Below, piece after piece: positions 9,717 through 18,629 of a stretch of DNA of 64,000 nt. The position numbers and the translations under genes were made by a program. Within the stretch, counting starts at the first letter, position 1. Each line of letters opens with the position of its first letter. Source of the stretch: a virus; the IMG/VR virus record IMGVR_UViG_3300032316_000329, positions 101,115 through 165,114 of that record, one strand, 5' to 3'. The notes beneath the pieces are model-generated. The model did no database searches. It worked only from the letters and a program-made list of their open reading frames with translations, and was not told the origin of the DNA.

Positions 9717-10226
9717 ATGGCAAACGTAATCACAGAGCAGAAGGTTATCGATAACCACAATAGAGCATTGCTAAAATATGTTATCCGTTTCGATGGGACA
9801 ACAACTGCCAATACTCTTTTGGTTGATGTATCACAGTTGGCGTATGCCATGAATACTAGTAACAAAATTATGGTTTCTAATACTAATCCAAAAACATCAT
9901 ATCATAACAGTATCAGAAGAATTTTTGGCCAAGGTCAATTCAAATCAGGATTTGGTGTAGCACTTGGTTGGCATTCAGATTCCAATACAGACATTGTTAC
10001 AATCGGTAGCGGTATTTTTGATTACAATTTTGACCCACAAGGATTAACTGCTGCTATTCCAATGACAGGAGCAAATGCTACAGGCGATATTCTTTTGAGT
10101 AATATTGGTAGTGTCGCCTCTGGTGATGCAGTTACCATTTTTATCGACCTTAAGAAAGATAATCGTGATTATGATAACGGTCAGACTGCCGATCCATCCG
10201 CATTTAACGTTACAGGTATTCTATAA
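9717..10226 (+). CDS. Virion structural protein, function unknown
   Basis: 169 residues, no signal peptide or membrane segment. The protein looks all-beta, with Gly/Asn/Thr-rich strands (GVALGWHSDSN, GSGIFDYNF). Proteins of this type recur near the prohead genes of T4-like marine phages and could be a capsid decoration or vertex protein. The stop overlaps the next start (TAATG). Confidence 0.5.
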   Translation: MANVITEQKVIDNHNRALLKYVIRFDGTTTANTLLVDVSQLAYAMNTSNKIMVSNTNPKTSYHNSIRRIFGQGQFKSGFGVALGWHSDSNTDIVTIGSGIFDYNFDPQGLTAAIPMTGANATGDILLSNIGSVASGDAVTIFIDLKKDNRDYDNGQTADPSAFNVTGIL

Positions 10227-11017
10227 TGTTTCAATTACTAGAACACATTCTCAATAAAGATTATCTTTCTGCCAATGAACTTTTTGAATCTTCATTAGAT
10301 ACAATCGTTGAGAAAAAACTATATGAAATAAAACGCATGATCCAATCTGAGGCTGCCGGTGGTATGTCTAGAGCAGATTTTGAACGCCGTAAAAAAGCAG
10401 GATTTATGAAAGCTTCTGATTATTTTGAGGCATTAAAGGCAGCAAAAGAAATTGAAAGAAAAGCAAAAAGTGATATCACACCTGGTATAACCAAAAAGAA
10501 AAAAATATCGGAAGCAAATACAGGTATAGGTTCTGGTTCACAAGAAGAATTAGAAAAAAAAGCAAAAAAGTCCGCTGTTGCACTTGGTCAAGCAATTAAA
10601 AGTGCTTCAAAAGCACAGGCTGAAAGAGTTAGTCGTGAACAGGCAAAAAGAGCCGCTATGAAGAAAAGTGCCACTAAATCACAAGCAGCACCTGTTCCTC
10701 CTTCAGTACCTCAAAAACCTACTTCCGGTACGGTTCCTACAATAGAACCAGAGGTTAGAGTAAAGAAACTTGCTCCTAAATCCGCTGCTAAAACACCAGA
10801 AGATAGACAAAAGCAAGTTGCTAAAATAGCAGATATAGCCAAGCGTCTTAAAGCAAGAGGTCATAGCGATCCTTATGGAAAATTAAAAAAAGTATCTCCA
10901 TTAGGTTATCAAACACATAAAGTCAAAACTGCTATGACAAATATTGGAGACTTTAAAAGAAAAGCAGATTCCAAAGCAGGTCAAATTGCCGGACATTTTG
11001 GATCATCAGCAATTTAA
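10226..11017 (+). CDS. 67: Prohead core protein, gp67-like N-terminus with basic tail
   Basis: 263 residues. The first ~40 (LLEHILNKDYLSANELFE ... YEIKRMIQ) follow the pattern of T4 gp67, a short prohead core protein that begins with the same amphipathic helix. T4 gp67 then has an acidic tail; here the remaining 220 residues are Lys/Ala/Pro-rich and basic. It lies directly before the protease gp21, as gp67 and gp68 do in T4. Peptides from it may stay with the packaged DNA. Assignment is by motif and position. Confidence 0.55.
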   Translation: MFQLLEHILNKDYLSANELFESSLDTIVEKKLYEIKRMIQSEAAGGMSRADFERRKKAGFMKASDYFEALKAAKEIERKAKSDITPGITKKKKISEANTGIGSGSQEELEKKAKKSAVALGQAIKSASKAQAERVSREQAKRAAMKKSATKSQAAPVPPSVPQKPTSGTVPTIEPEVRVKKLAPKSAAKTPEDRQKQVAKIADIAKRLKARGHSDPYGKLKKVSPLGYQTHKVKTAMTNIGDFKRKADSKAGQIAGHFGSSAI

Positions 11018-11022
11018 AATAA

Positions 11023-11029
11023 CTAAATA
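11023..11029 (+). promoter_or_regulatory. Putative late promoter (CTAAATA) before gp21
   Basis: CTAAATA lies 20 bases before the gp21 ATG in a 31-base gap after the gp67-like gene. Confidence 0.55.
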
Positions 11030-11048
11030 TACCTAATAGGTTAAAGAA

Positions 11049-11696
11049 ATGAAATTAATTACAGAAGAAATTCAAGATATTCAATACCTCGTAGAGTCCG
11101 ATGGTAAAGGTGGTAAAAACCACTTTATCACTGGTATCTTTATGCAGGCAGAGAAGCAGAACCGTAACGGTCGTGTATATCCTATGTCTGTTCTTTCAAA
11201 AGAGGCAGAAAGATATAACCGAGACTATGTTACGAAAGGCAGAGCATTTGGTGAACTAGGTCATCCAGAGAATCCTCAAATCAACCTAGACCGTGTGTCC
11301 CACATGATTACATCATTGAAACCTGAAGGGACAAACTTTATTGGTAAAGCAAAGATTTTAGATACTCCTAACGGTAAGATTGTTAAGAGTTTATTAGATG
11401 GAGGTGCAAGTCTTGGTGTATCAACGAGAGGCGTAGGGTCTCTAAAAGCATACAATGGATACCAGCAGGTACAAGACGATTATAAGTTAGCAACAGCAGC
11501 AGATGTTGTGGCCGACCCATCAGCACCAGACGCCTTCGTTCAGGGGATTATGGAAGGTAAAGAGTGGATCTTTGAGAATGGTAAGTGGAAAGAGCGTGAT
11601 TTTTATCGTGCCAAGAAACTTATCACCGAAGCGTCTAAAAACGAAATTGAAGATGTAGCACTGAAAATTTTCAGTAACTATATTTCAAAACTTTGA
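11049..11696 (+). CDS. 21: Prohead core protease gp21
   Basis: 215 residues (T4 gp21: 212). Herpesvirus-type serine protease fold that cleaves scaffold and capsid proteins during head maturation. The catalytic His lies in FGELGHPENP (~residue 75) and the Ser in LGVSTRGVG (~residue 122). The typical opening region EKQNRNGRVYP is present. Neighbours are the gp67-like core protein and the scaffold gp22, matching T4. Confidence 0.95.
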   Translation: MKLITEEIQDIQYLVESDGKGGKNHFITGIFMQAEKQNRNGRVYPMSVLSKEAERYNRDYVTKGRAFGELGHPENPQINLDRVSHMITSLKPEGTNFIGKAKILDTPNGKIVKSLLDGGASLGVSTRGVGSLKAYNGYQQVQDDYKLATAADVVADPSAPDAFVQGIMEGKEWIFENGKWKERDFYRAKKLITEASKNEIEDVALKIFSNYISKL

Positions 11697-11701
11697 AAAT
11701 A

Positions 11702-11708
11702 CTAAATA
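11702..11708 (+). promoter_or_regulatory. Putative late promoter (CTAAATA) before gp22
   Basis: CTAAATA immediately follows the gp21 stop and lies 32 bases before the gp22 ATG, whose site is AAAGGAG. Confidence 0.6.
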
Positions 11709-11739
11709 ACAATTAGGATAATAAAGGAGTATCTATCCA

Positions 11740-13152
11740 ATGGCATCACTAACTGAAACTGCAAAGGCAGTTCTAGAAGGTAAAACGCTGGTAGAGGGTA
11801 TCCCAACCGTTGGTTCAACCAGTGGCGGAGTTTCTAACCCAAACCCAGTAGACCCTTCAACCGCCTCTACAGGCAATGCTAAAACACTACGCCCTGGTTC
11901 AAAGGCCAAGGATGAGCGTCACTCACAGAGCGCCGGTTCTGCCGACGTTTCATCATTCTCTGGTGTTGACGACCTCGATGGTGCTACACCAACAGAAACA
12001 CCTGACGAGAATCTTGGCGCCAATGCTGCTAAGAAAGTCGGCAAGGACACCTCTCGTTCATCTAAATCATCCGTTGCTGCTGATCCAACAAAGAAGCTAA
12101 ATGCTATGGCAGAAGAAATGGAAGATGAAGGTGAAGTTGTTGAAGAAGGTATGACAGTTGCCGAGCGTTTAAAGGCCCTCAAAGAAGCCAAGAAAGAAAA
12201 GGCTGAAAAAGAGGAAGACCACGAAGAAGAAGATGATAAGCACGAAGGCAAGATGGAAAAGTGCGACGAAGAGGTTGAACTCTCCGAAGAACTAGAAGAT
12301 TTCATCGCCGAGGCTATTGAAGCCGGTCTTTCAGAAGAAGAAATTCTTGCTGCTATTGACGAAAACTTTGAGTTTATCTCAGAAGAAGATGAATCAGAGA
12401 TTTCAGAAGCCTTAGAGACCTACGAGGTCGATATGGCCGAACACGTTAATGCACTACTAGAAGGTGAAAACCTTTCAGAAGAGTTCCATGCTAAGGCTAC
12501 AACAATCTTCGAAGCAGCCGTTAAGGCAAAGTTAGAAGAAGAAGTTGCCCTACTAGAGCAGGCTTATGCCGAGACTCTTGAGGAACGTGTTGCTCAGATT
12601 GAAGAGGAACTATCTTCACAGGTTGACGAATATCTAAACTACGTTGTTGAACAGTGGATTGAAGAAAACGAAGTTGCTGTTGAGTCCGCTCTCCGTAGCG
12701 AACTTACAGAGGACTTTATCTCTGGTCTCCGTTCACTATTTGCAGAACACTACATTGACGTTCCTGAAGAGGAAGTTCAGGTAGTTGAGGAACTATCACA
12801 GACAGTTGAAGAACTTGAAGCAAAGCTAAACGAAGAAATTCAGCGTAATGTTGAACTAACCGGTATGCTTGCCGAGTCACGTAAGGTTGAATTGACCGCT
12901 GTTGTTTGTGAAGGCCTAACCAGCACCCAAGCTGCCAAACTACAGGCACTTGCTGAAGGTGTTGACTATACATCTGATGAACAATTTATAGAAAAAGTTT
13001 CTACACTTAAGGAAAATTATTTCCCAGTGTCGGCTAAGAACGATGCTGTCCTAGACAAAGTTGAGTCAAATGACCCACAGTCTCTTAATGAGAACCTAGA
13101 AGGTCCGATGTCTCGCTACGTTCAGGCTCTTGGCAGAAGTCTTCCAAATTAA
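11740..13152 (+). CDS. 22: Prohead scaffold protein gp22
   Basis: 470 residues, longer than T4 gp22 (269). Very acidic, with Glu-rich coiled-coil segments (residues ~120-390) and a Ser/Thr/Pro-rich N-terminus. T4-type cleavage sites for gp21 (Leu/Ile-x-Glu) are frequent in it. It forms the core around which the shell assembles and is then digested. Position between protease and major capsid protein supports the call; the extra length is in the acidic helical repeats. Confidence 0.85.
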   Translation: MASLTETAKAVLEGKTLVEGIPTVGSTSGGVSNPNPVDPSTASTGNAKTLRPGSKAKDERHSQSAGSADVSSFSGVDDLDGATPTETPDENLGANAAKKVGKDTSRSSKSSVAADPTKKLNAMAEEMEDEGEVVEEGMTVAERLKALKEAKKEKAEKEEDHEEEDDKHEGKMEKCDEEVELSEELEDFIAEAIEAGLSEEEILAAIDENFEFISEEDESEISEALETYEVDMAEHVNALLEGENLSEEFHAKATTIFEAAVKAKLEEEVALLEQAYAETLEERVAQIEEELSSQVDEYLNYVVEQWIEENEVAVESALRSELTEDFISGLRSLFAEHYIDVPEEEVQVVEELSQTVEELEAKLNEEIQRNVELTGMLAESRKVELTAVVCEGLTSTQAAKLQALAEGVDYTSDEQFIEKVSTLKENYFPVSAKNDAVLDKVESNDPQSLNENLEGPMSRYVQALGRSLPN

Positions 13153-13188
13153 TTTAACTTAAAAAACATAGAAAGAAGGGTAAAACAA

Positions 13189-14529
13189 ATGTATCTTACA
13201 GAAAACCTAGAGAAGAAGTGGTCACCAGTTCTTGACCACAACGGTCTCGACACCATTAAGGATTCATATCGCCGTGCTGTTACAGCGGTTATCCTTGAGA
13301 ACCAAGAAAAGGCAATGGCTGAAGAGTCACGTGCCCTTAACGAAGCCGCTCCAACTAACGCTGGTGGCGGTCTCGGTGCAGGCACCAATGTTGCTTCATA
13401 CGACCCAATTCTTATCTCACTCGTTCGTCGTGCGCTTCCTAACCTAATCGCATACGACATCTGCGGCGTTCAGCCAATGACCGGTCCAACCGGCCTTATC
13501 TTCGCAATGCGTTCTAAGTATAAGACAATGGATGGCGGCGAAGCACTATTTCTCGAAGCAAACACAGCATTTTCTTCACAGAACTCTGCTGGTGGTCTTG
13601 CTGGTGCTGTTTCTGGCGTTTCTGGTAACACCAACCCAGTTCTAGACCTTGGCGACTCCGCTACATTCGGTGTTGGTAAGGGCATGACTACTGCTCAGTC
13701 AGAAGCTCTCGGCGATGCTGCTGGTAACATGTTTGCTGAAATGGCATTCTCAATCGAGAAGGTTACTGTAACCGCTCGTTCACGTGCCCTAAAAGCAGAA
13801 TACACCACAGAACTTGCTCAGGATCTTAAGGCAATTCACGGCCTAGATGCTGAAACAGAACTTGCTAACATCCTTTCAACAGAGATTCTTGCTGAAATTA
13901 ACCGTGAGGTTATCCGCAGCATTTATCGTTCTGCTACAACAGGTGCTCAGTATGGTGTAACAACCGCTGGTACATTCGATCTTGACACAGACTCAAACGG
14001 CCGTTGGTCAGTTGAGAAGTTCAAGGGTCTTATTTTCCACATTGAGCGTGAAGCAAACGCAATCGCAAAAGCAACCCGTAGAGGCAAAGGCAATGTCCTT
14101 ATCGTTTCTTCAGACGTTGCTTCAGCAATGGCTATGGCTGGTGTTCTCGACTACACCCCTGCTCTACAGGCTAACCTAACCGTTGACGATACAGGCAACA
14201 CATTTGTTGGCGTTCTTCACGGCCGTATTAAGGTCTATATCGACCCTTACTTCGGTGGTTCAGCAAACGGCGACGAACTCGTAACCGTTGGTTACCGTGG
14301 TTCTTCACCATTTGACGCTGGTCTATTCTACTGCCCATACGTTCCACTACAGATGGTTCGTGCTATCGGCCAGGATACATTCCAGCCAAAGATTGGATTT
14401 AAAACCCGCTACGGCATGGTTGCAAATCCATTCGCAACTTCAAATGCTGATGGTGTTGTTGGTGACCGCAATACTGCTGGTCAGGCAAACATCTACTATC
14501 GTATTTTCCGTGTGCGTAACCTCACATAA
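13189..14529 (+). CDS. 23: Major capsid protein gp23
   Basis: 446 residues (T4: 521), HK97-type shell protein. Typical pieces are the RRALPNLIAYDICGVQPMTGPTG block (~residues 85-107), then ALKAEYTTELAQDLKA, and near the end YCPYVPLQMVRA and KTRYGMVANP. The N-terminal ~65 residues are a maturation propeptide cut by gp21, probably after the Ala/Glu-rich ALNEAAP region. Its ribosome site is GAAGGG. No CTAAATA is seen in the 36-base gap to gp22, so it is probably co-transcribed from the gp22 promoter. Confidence 0.95.
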   Translation: MYLTENLEKKWSPVLDHNGLDTIKDSYRRAVTAVILENQEKAMAEESRALNEAAPTNAGGGLGAGTNVASYDPILISLVRRALPNLIAYDICGVQPMTGPTGLIFAMRSKYKTMDGGEALFLEANTAFSSQNSAGGLAGAVSGVSGNTNPVLDLGDSATFGVGKGMTTAQSEALGDAAGNMFAEMAFSIEKVTVTARSRALKAEYTTELAQDLKAIHGLDAETELANILSTEILAEINREVIRSIYRSATTGAQYGVTTAGTFDLDTDSNGRWSVEKFKGLIFHIEREANAIAKATRRGKGNVLIVSSDVASAMAMAGVLDYTPALQANLTVDDTGNTFVGVLHGRIKVYIDPYFGGSANGDELVTVGYRGSSPFDAGLFYCPYVPLQMVRAIGQDTFQPKIGFKTRYGMVANPFATSNADGVVGDRNTAGQANIYYRIFRVRNLT

Positions 14530-14538
14530 AATCAATAA

Positions 14539-14564
14539 CTTATACACACTTATAAGTGTATAAG
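14539..14564 (+). repeat. Inverted repeat after gp23
   Basis: CTTATACAC (14539-14547) is the reverse complement of 14556-14564. The 14-base core ACACTTATAAGTGT (14546-14559) is itself a perfect palindrome, so two alternative foldings exist. It lies just before the terminator. Confidence 0.6.
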
Positions 14565-14571
14565 CAAGACT

Positions 14572-14598
14572 GGCGGGGATTTATTCCCCGCCTTTTTT
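14572..14598 (+). terminator. Intrinsic terminator after gp23
   Basis: GGCGGGGA (14572-14579) pairs with TCCCCGCC (14585-14592) across TTTAT, followed by six T's. A strong rho-independent terminator closing the head gene transcript. Confidence 0.9.
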
Positions 14599-14615
14599 GT
14601 GTCTTTTGGCAAGAC

Positions 14616-14622
14616 CTAAATA
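14616..14622 (+). promoter_or_regulatory. Putative late promoter (CTAAATA)
   Basis: CTAAATA lies just downstream of the gp23 terminator and 23 bases before the ATG at 14645, restarting transcription for the next tail gene. Confidence 0.6.
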
Positions 14623-14644
14623 CCTTGTAAAGAGGTAACCGCAA

Positions 14645-15172
14645 ATGACCACTGAAAGCCTTACATCTAATACACCTGAAAACACATCAATATTACAAAG
14701 CACAAAATTTACGTTTATCATTCCTGATAAACCATTCTTAAAGTATTTCTGCCAAACAGTTCAGTTACCTTCTGTAACCACCTCCGAAGTCATGGTACCT
14801 ACACCATTTTCCAATACATATCGACATGGTGACAAAATGTCATTTGAACCATTAACGGTTACAGCACTTATGGACGAAAATCTTCGTGTATGGGAAGAAA
14901 CATATAAATGGATGGAATCTCTCACACGTCCATCTTCTTATGATCAGTATGCCAAGAAAACATTAAGAGACGTTCAGACACCTCTATATTTTGATGGTTA
15001 CCTAACTATTAATACAAATGCGAATAATCCTAATATTCGTGTTAAATTCCACAACTGTCATCCTACCTCAATCGGTATGATTAACTTTGATACCAAGGTT
15101 GATGCCGATGTTATTCCTACCGCAGACTTTACCTTCCGTTACGATATCTTTGAGATAGAACGCTTGACATAA
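14645..15172 (+). CDS. Tail completion/tube-like protein (gp3 position)
   Basis: 175 residues; T4 gp3 has 176. Residues 18-60 (KFTFIIPDKPFLKYFCQTVQLP) and the following LRVWEETYKWMESL resemble the tube-fold proteins gp19/gp54. In T4-like marine phages the gene after gp23 and before uvsY is usually annotated gp3, the tail completion and sheath-stabilising protein. I cannot decide between gp3 and a gp54/gp19-like tube paralogue from sequence alone. It is preceded by a late promoter and expressed apart from gp23. Confidence 0.55.
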   Translation: MTTESLTSNTPENTSILQSTKFTFIIPDKPFLKYFCQTVQLPSVTTSEVMVPTPFSNTYRHGDKMSFEPLTVTALMDENLRVWEETYKWMESLTRPSSYDQYAKKTLRDVQTPLYFDGYLTINTNANNPNIRVKFHNCHPTSIGMINFDTKVDADVIPTADFTFRYDIFEIERLT

Positions 15173-15179
15173 TGATCTG

Positions 15180-15221
15180 TTTATGATACATTAAGATGGT
15201 TTATGATTCATTTATGATACA
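15180..15221 (+). repeat. Three copies of TTTATGATNCA upstream of uvsY
   Basis: TTTATGATACA at 15180-15190, TTTATGATTCA at 15200-15210 and TTTATGATACA at 15211-15221. They fill the gap between the tail gene and uvsY. Each contains TATGAT, a -10-like hexamer, and TTGACA occurs at 15164-15169, but the spacing does not fit one simple promoter. A binding site for a phage regulator is an alternative. Confidence 0.55.
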
Positions 15222-15232
15222 AAAGGAACACT

Positions 15233-15694
15233 ATGTTTTTGCGACCACCTGTAACCCTTGACCAGTTGAATGACGAATGGGAAAAAGATTGTAATATTGA
15301 CCATACCGATATTGATTTGGAGTTGTTAAAGATTTCTTCTTTACATTCCAAGTATTGTCGTATCCGTTCCCATCATAAACAAGTATCCTTTTCCCTAGAT
15401 GAAAAGTATAGAAACATGAAAGAACTCCGTAGGGAGTGGATTGAAGGTAAATCGGAACAGGAAACTTTGGAAAAGTATGGATGGCACCAGTATCAAGGTC
15501 AACCAGTCACCATGCGAACGGCTCAGGAATCTAAACTGGAGCACGATCCAGAACTCACCAAAATACTATTGAAGAAGAAACTACAGGACCTCATTGTAGA
15601 GCAATGTGACCTAAACATTAGAGAACTTAATAATAGAAACTTTGCCTTAAGAGGCGTCATTGATGTGAGAAGGTTCCTAAAGGGTAATGATTAG
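15233..15694 (+). CDS. uvsY: Recombination mediator UvsY
   Basis: 153 residues (T4: 137). Loads the UvsX recombinase onto gp32-coated single-stranded DNA. The segment DIDLELLKISSLHSKYCRIRSHHK and the basic helical C-terminus (LNNRNFALRGVIDVRRFLKG) fit the family. It overlaps uvsW by 8 bases; this gene pair is conserved in T4-like phages. Confidence 0.8.
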   Translation: MFLRPPVTLDQLNDEWEKDCNIDHTDIDLELLKISSLHSKYCRIRSHHKQVSFSLDEKYRNMKELRREWIEGKSEQETLEKYGWHQYQGQPVTMRTAQESKLEHDPELTKILLKKKLQDLIVEQCDLNIRELNNRNFALRGVIDVRRFLKGND

Positions 15695-17153
15695 AATTAG
15701 CAATAAAGATGAATCCTATATTAGGGTTGATTGTGAAGAAAGCATAGCATGGGAACTCCGTGATGCCTTCTCCTTCCGCCCACCTGGATTTCAGTTTGTT
15801 CCGGCCTATAAGCAAAAACTTTGGGATGGATATTTGCGCCTCTACGACACCAACAAAAGACAAATCTACCGTGGTCTAGCACCACAAGTTATGGAATGGG
15901 CAACTAAAAGAGGTTATACTTATGAATATGAAGATGAATCCTATGACACCGATTTTTCATTGGAAGAAGCCAATCAGTTCGTTGAGGTACTTAATCCAAA
16001 ATACCCACCCCGTGACTACCAACTTAATTCCTTCGTTCATGCGATACGTTCTCAACGGCGTATTGTATTGTCACCAACTGGGTCTGGTAAATCTCTATTA
16101 CTATATCTCATTAGCATGTATCTACTCCGGCAGGGAAAGAGAGGACTACTAATCGTTCCTCGTTCGGCCTTGGTTGAACAAATGTTCTCCGACTTTCAAG
16201 ACTATTCTTGTAACAATGGTAAAGATATGTTCAAGTATTGTTGGAAAGTATATTCAGGTAGAGATAAAGACTCCGAGCATCCAATCATTATCTCCACTTG
16301 GCAGTCATTACAGAGAATGCCTAAGGAGTATTTTGTAAAGTTTGATTATGTAATCTGTGATGAGGTTCATCTGGCACAAGCAAAAGCCCTATCTGATATT
16401 GTGACTAAGTGTACCAATGCCCAGTATAGACTTGGTGTTACCGGTACCTTATCTGGTGCCAAGGCACATGAATGGGTGCTAGTTGGTTTGTTTGGACAAA
16501 TCTATAAGGCCACTACCTCAAAAGAACTAATGGATAAGAAGCAACTTGCGGAACTCACCATTAAATGTCTGCTATTGAAATATAGTGAAGAAGAATGTGA
16601 GTATATGAAACATGCTACTTACCAGCAGGAGATTGAGTATATCATTTCCAATAAGGCAAGAAATAAGTTCATATGTAATCTTACCCTCTCTTTAGATGGC
16701 AATAGTCTACTGCTATTCAACTATGTTGATAAGCATGGCACCGTCTTATACGACATGCTAAATAAGAAGGTTAAAGAAGGTCGAAAAGTATTCTTTATAC
16801 ATGGAGGAACAGATGTTGAGGATCGTGAACAGATTAGAAAGATTATGGAACAAGAAACCAATGCTATCATTGTTGGTTCTATCGGCGTTCTCAGTACCGG
16901 CACTAACATCGTGCGACTCAATAACATCATATTTGCATCCCCAAGTAAGTCCAAAATTAGGAATCTACAGTCAATCGGTAGGGGCCTCCGTGTTAATGAC
17001 ACCAAACAATCCGCCACTCTCTTTGACATTGCCGACGACTTTAGCTGGAAAAAGAAAGAAAACTTTACTCTTAAACACTTCTTCGAACGCCTCAAAACCT
17101 ACACAGAAGAACAGTTCAAGTTTAAACTCTACAAAATCCAAATCAAAGACTAA
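15687..17153 (+). CDS. uvsW: ATP-dependent helicase UvsW
   Basis: 488 residues (T4: 503). Superfamily 2 helicase that unwinds R-loops and D-loops and drives the switch from origin- to recombination-dependent replication. Visible are an N-terminal DNA-binding region, Walker A SPTGSGKS (~residues 131-138), DEVH box in VICDEVHLAQ (~229), motif III GVTGTL (~252) and motif VI region QSIGRGLRVND (~430). It starts inside the uvsY end. Confidence 0.95.
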   Translation: MIRISNKDESYIRVDCEESIAWELRDAFSFRPPGFQFVPAYKQKLWDGYLRLYDTNKRQIYRGLAPQVMEWATKRGYTYEYEDESYDTDFSLEEANQFVEVLNPKYPPRDYQLNSFVHAIRSQRRIVLSPTGSGKSLLLYLISMYLLRQGKRGLLIVPRSALVEQMFSDFQDYSCNNGKDMFKYCWKVYSGRDKDSEHPIIISTWQSLQRMPKEYFVKFDYVICDEVHLAQAKALSDIVTKCTNAQYRLGVTGTLSGAKAHEWVLVGLFGQIYKATTSKELMDKKQLAELTIKCLLLKYSEEECEYMKHATYQQEIEYIISNKARNKFICNLTLSLDGNSLLLFNYVDKHGTVLYDMLNKKVKEGRKVFFIHGGTDVEDREQIRKIMEQETNAIIVGSIGVLSTGTNIVRLNNIIFASPSKSKIRNLQSIGRGLRVNDTKQSATLFDIADDFSWKKKENFTLKHFFERLKTYTEEQFKFKLYKIQIKD

Positions 17154-17162
17154 GAGAAGATA

Positions 17163-17594
17163 ATGAATGATGTAAGTGAAGAACCATCTGTCAAATTTAT
17201 CCGATTAAACAACGGTGATGATATTATAGCAGAAGTGGTAGAGGTAGGTGATGATACACAGACCGATTATATGGTAATTAATCCATTAAAAGTAGTTTAT
17301 ATACCTTCCCAGAGAGGTTCATCGTATCTACAAGTGGCATTTATGCCTTGGGTTTTTACCAAAATCTGTGAAGAACAGGAGTTTCTAATTCATTCAGATG
17401 ATATCGTTACCATAGGTAATGTAAGTGAATATATGTTAGAATATTACTGGAAGAATATGGATTACTTTATTACTTCGGAAGATTCAACAGTGGTGAGTGA
17501 AGAAAAACCAGAACCAGAAGAAACAGAACCAGAAGAAACATCTTTAGAAGAACTATTAGAAGCAATCAAATCATCAAGAAGGACTTTTCACTAA
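17163..17594 (+). CDS. Small Sm-like beta-barrel protein, paralogue of 52787-53104
   Basis: 143 residues. The first ~100 follow the pattern FIRLNNGDDIIAEVV ... INPLKVVYIPS ... VAFMPWVF ... HSDDIVTIGNV, shared with the shorter protein at 52787. The repeated short strands and INP turn suggest an Sm/Hfq-like barrel, which is inference from pattern only. The last ~45 residues are acidic (EEKPEPEETEPEE). It sits between uvsW and the gp55 region and ends with an overlap to the next gene. Confidence 0.45.
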   Translation: MNDVSEEPSVKFIRLNNGDDIIAEVVEVGDDTQTDYMVINPLKVVYIPSQRGSSYLQVAFMPWVFTKICEEQEFLIHSDDIVTIGNVSEYMLEYYWKNMDYFITSEDSTVVSEEKPEPEETEPEETSLEELLEAIKSSRRTFH

Positions 17595-17893
17595 TGGCAA
17601 CCATAGCAACTAACGAATACCTTACACTAGATGATGCTGAACTTGTAGATGATTTCGGATTTACCTTTGGTAATGAGGACGATATCGTTGCCGAGGCCAT
17701 CGCACCAGCATCCGACGAGATTACAGACCTTAAGAAAAGACTAGAGGCCGTTCGGAAGATTTATCTACCTCTCCTTGAAAACCTTAATAAGAATTCCGAC
17801 CAACCTATCATTAAGTGGCCAAATCGTGGTCCTATCCTTACAAAGCAGATTACAAAGTTAAAAATGCTCACCGAACCAGGTTTCGTTAAGTAG
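17594..17893 (+). CDS. Conserved hypothetical protein upstream of gp55
   Basis: 99 residues: acidic N-terminal half (TLDDAELVDDFGFTF) and a basic C-terminal helix-loop (KKRLEAVRKIYLPLLENL ... WPNRGPILTKQI). Proteins of this shape occur next to gp55 in T4-like cyanophages; their role is unknown. Start overlaps the previous stop (TAATG). Confidence 0.6.
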   Translation: MATIATNEYLTLDDAELVDDFGFTFGNEDDIVAEAIAPASDEITDLKKRLEAVRKIYLPLLENLNKNSDQPIIKWPNRGPILTKQITKLKMLTEPGFVK

Positions 17894-17906
17894 TTGCTTC
17901 GCAACT
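17894..17906 (+). other. Short stem-loop in the gap before gp55
   Basis: GTTGC TTC GCAAC forms a compact hairpin directly after the TAG of the preceding gene. No T-run follows. The whole gap 17894-18075 has no credible gene; it holds this hairpin and the promoter at 18020-18048. Confidence 0.4.
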
Positions 17907-18019
17907 GTCTCGCTACGCTCGACGGGTTGCTTTTGGTTAATATTGGTGGTGGTTTTCTTTCCAAGATTATACACACAAAACTGGAACCTTGTCAAGCCCC
18001 GGAATGAAAAAATCCGCCA

Positions 18020-18048
18020 TTGACAATAACTTTTTTTTATTATATAAT
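18020..18048 (+). promoter_or_regulatory. Early-type promoter for gp55
   Basis: TTGACA (18020-18025), 17-base spacer, TATAAT (18043-18048): a consensus host sigma-70 promoter with a T-rich spacer, 28 bases before the gp55 ATG. Confidence 0.85.
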
Positions 18049-18075
18049 GTATCCAATAACTATAAGAGGATTGTT

Positions 18076-18624
18076 ATGGCAAAGAAACCCAACCACTATG
18101 TAGATAACCAAAAGTTTTTAGCAGAGATTATTGAGTATAAGGACAAATGTAAAAAGGCCGCAGACAACGGCCTAGAAAAACCTCGGGTCTCAGAGTATAT
18201 CGGATCTTGTATTCTATTGATTGCTGAAAGACTTAGTACCAAACCTAGGTTTATGAACTACTCATTCCGTGATGAGTTGGTTTCCGATGCCTTAGAGAAT
18301 TGCTTTCTATACTTTGATAATTTCAATCCAGAGATTAGTCAGAATCCTTTTGCCTACTTTACACAAATCATCTACTATGCCTTCCATAGACGAATCTCAA
18401 AAGAAGAAAAAAATCGTTATATTATTTACAAAAAATTTCAAGAATCCGTCCTACATACCTCAGATGCATCCTTGATGATTGATGCTGATGATAATCACTT
18501 GATTTCCTCCGCAATGTATGATAACCTAAATGACTTCATAGGAAAGTTTGAAAAGCGAGAAGCGGAAAAGAAAGAGAAACGCAAGCAGGTCAAACAAGGA
18601 TTAGAAAATTTTACCGAGGAGTGA
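18076..18624 (+). CDS. 55: Late transcription sigma factor gp55
   Basis: 182 residues from ATG 18076 (T4 gp55: 185). An upstream in-frame ATG at 17989 lies before the promoter and is not used. The central part (SFRDELVSDALENCFLYFDNF ... NPFAYFTQIIYYAFHRRISKE) is the sigma region 2-like helix pair, with FAYFTQIIYYAFHRR the core/promoter-melting helix. It would direct host RNA polymerase to the CTAAATA sites, coupled to the sliding clamp gp45. C-terminus is Lys/Glu-rich. Confidence 0.9.
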   Translation: MAKKPNHYVDNQKFLAEIIEYKDKCKKAADNGLEKPRVSEYIGSCILLIAERLSTKPRFMNYSFRDELVSDALENCFLYFDNFNPEISQNPFAYFTQIIYYAFHRRISKEEKNRYIIYKKFQESVLHTSDASLMIDADDNHLISSAMYDNLNDFIGKFEKREAEKKEKRKQVKQGLENFTEE

Positions 18625-18629
18625 AAACA

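Noticed and set aside
11919-12305. Long minus-strand frame opposite gp22
   Set aside because: Ser-rich shadow of the Glu-rich scaffold codons.
17989-18075. Upstream extension of gp55 from ATG 17989
   Set aside because: It would begin before the -35 box; ATG 18076 with AGAGGA upstream gives the family length.
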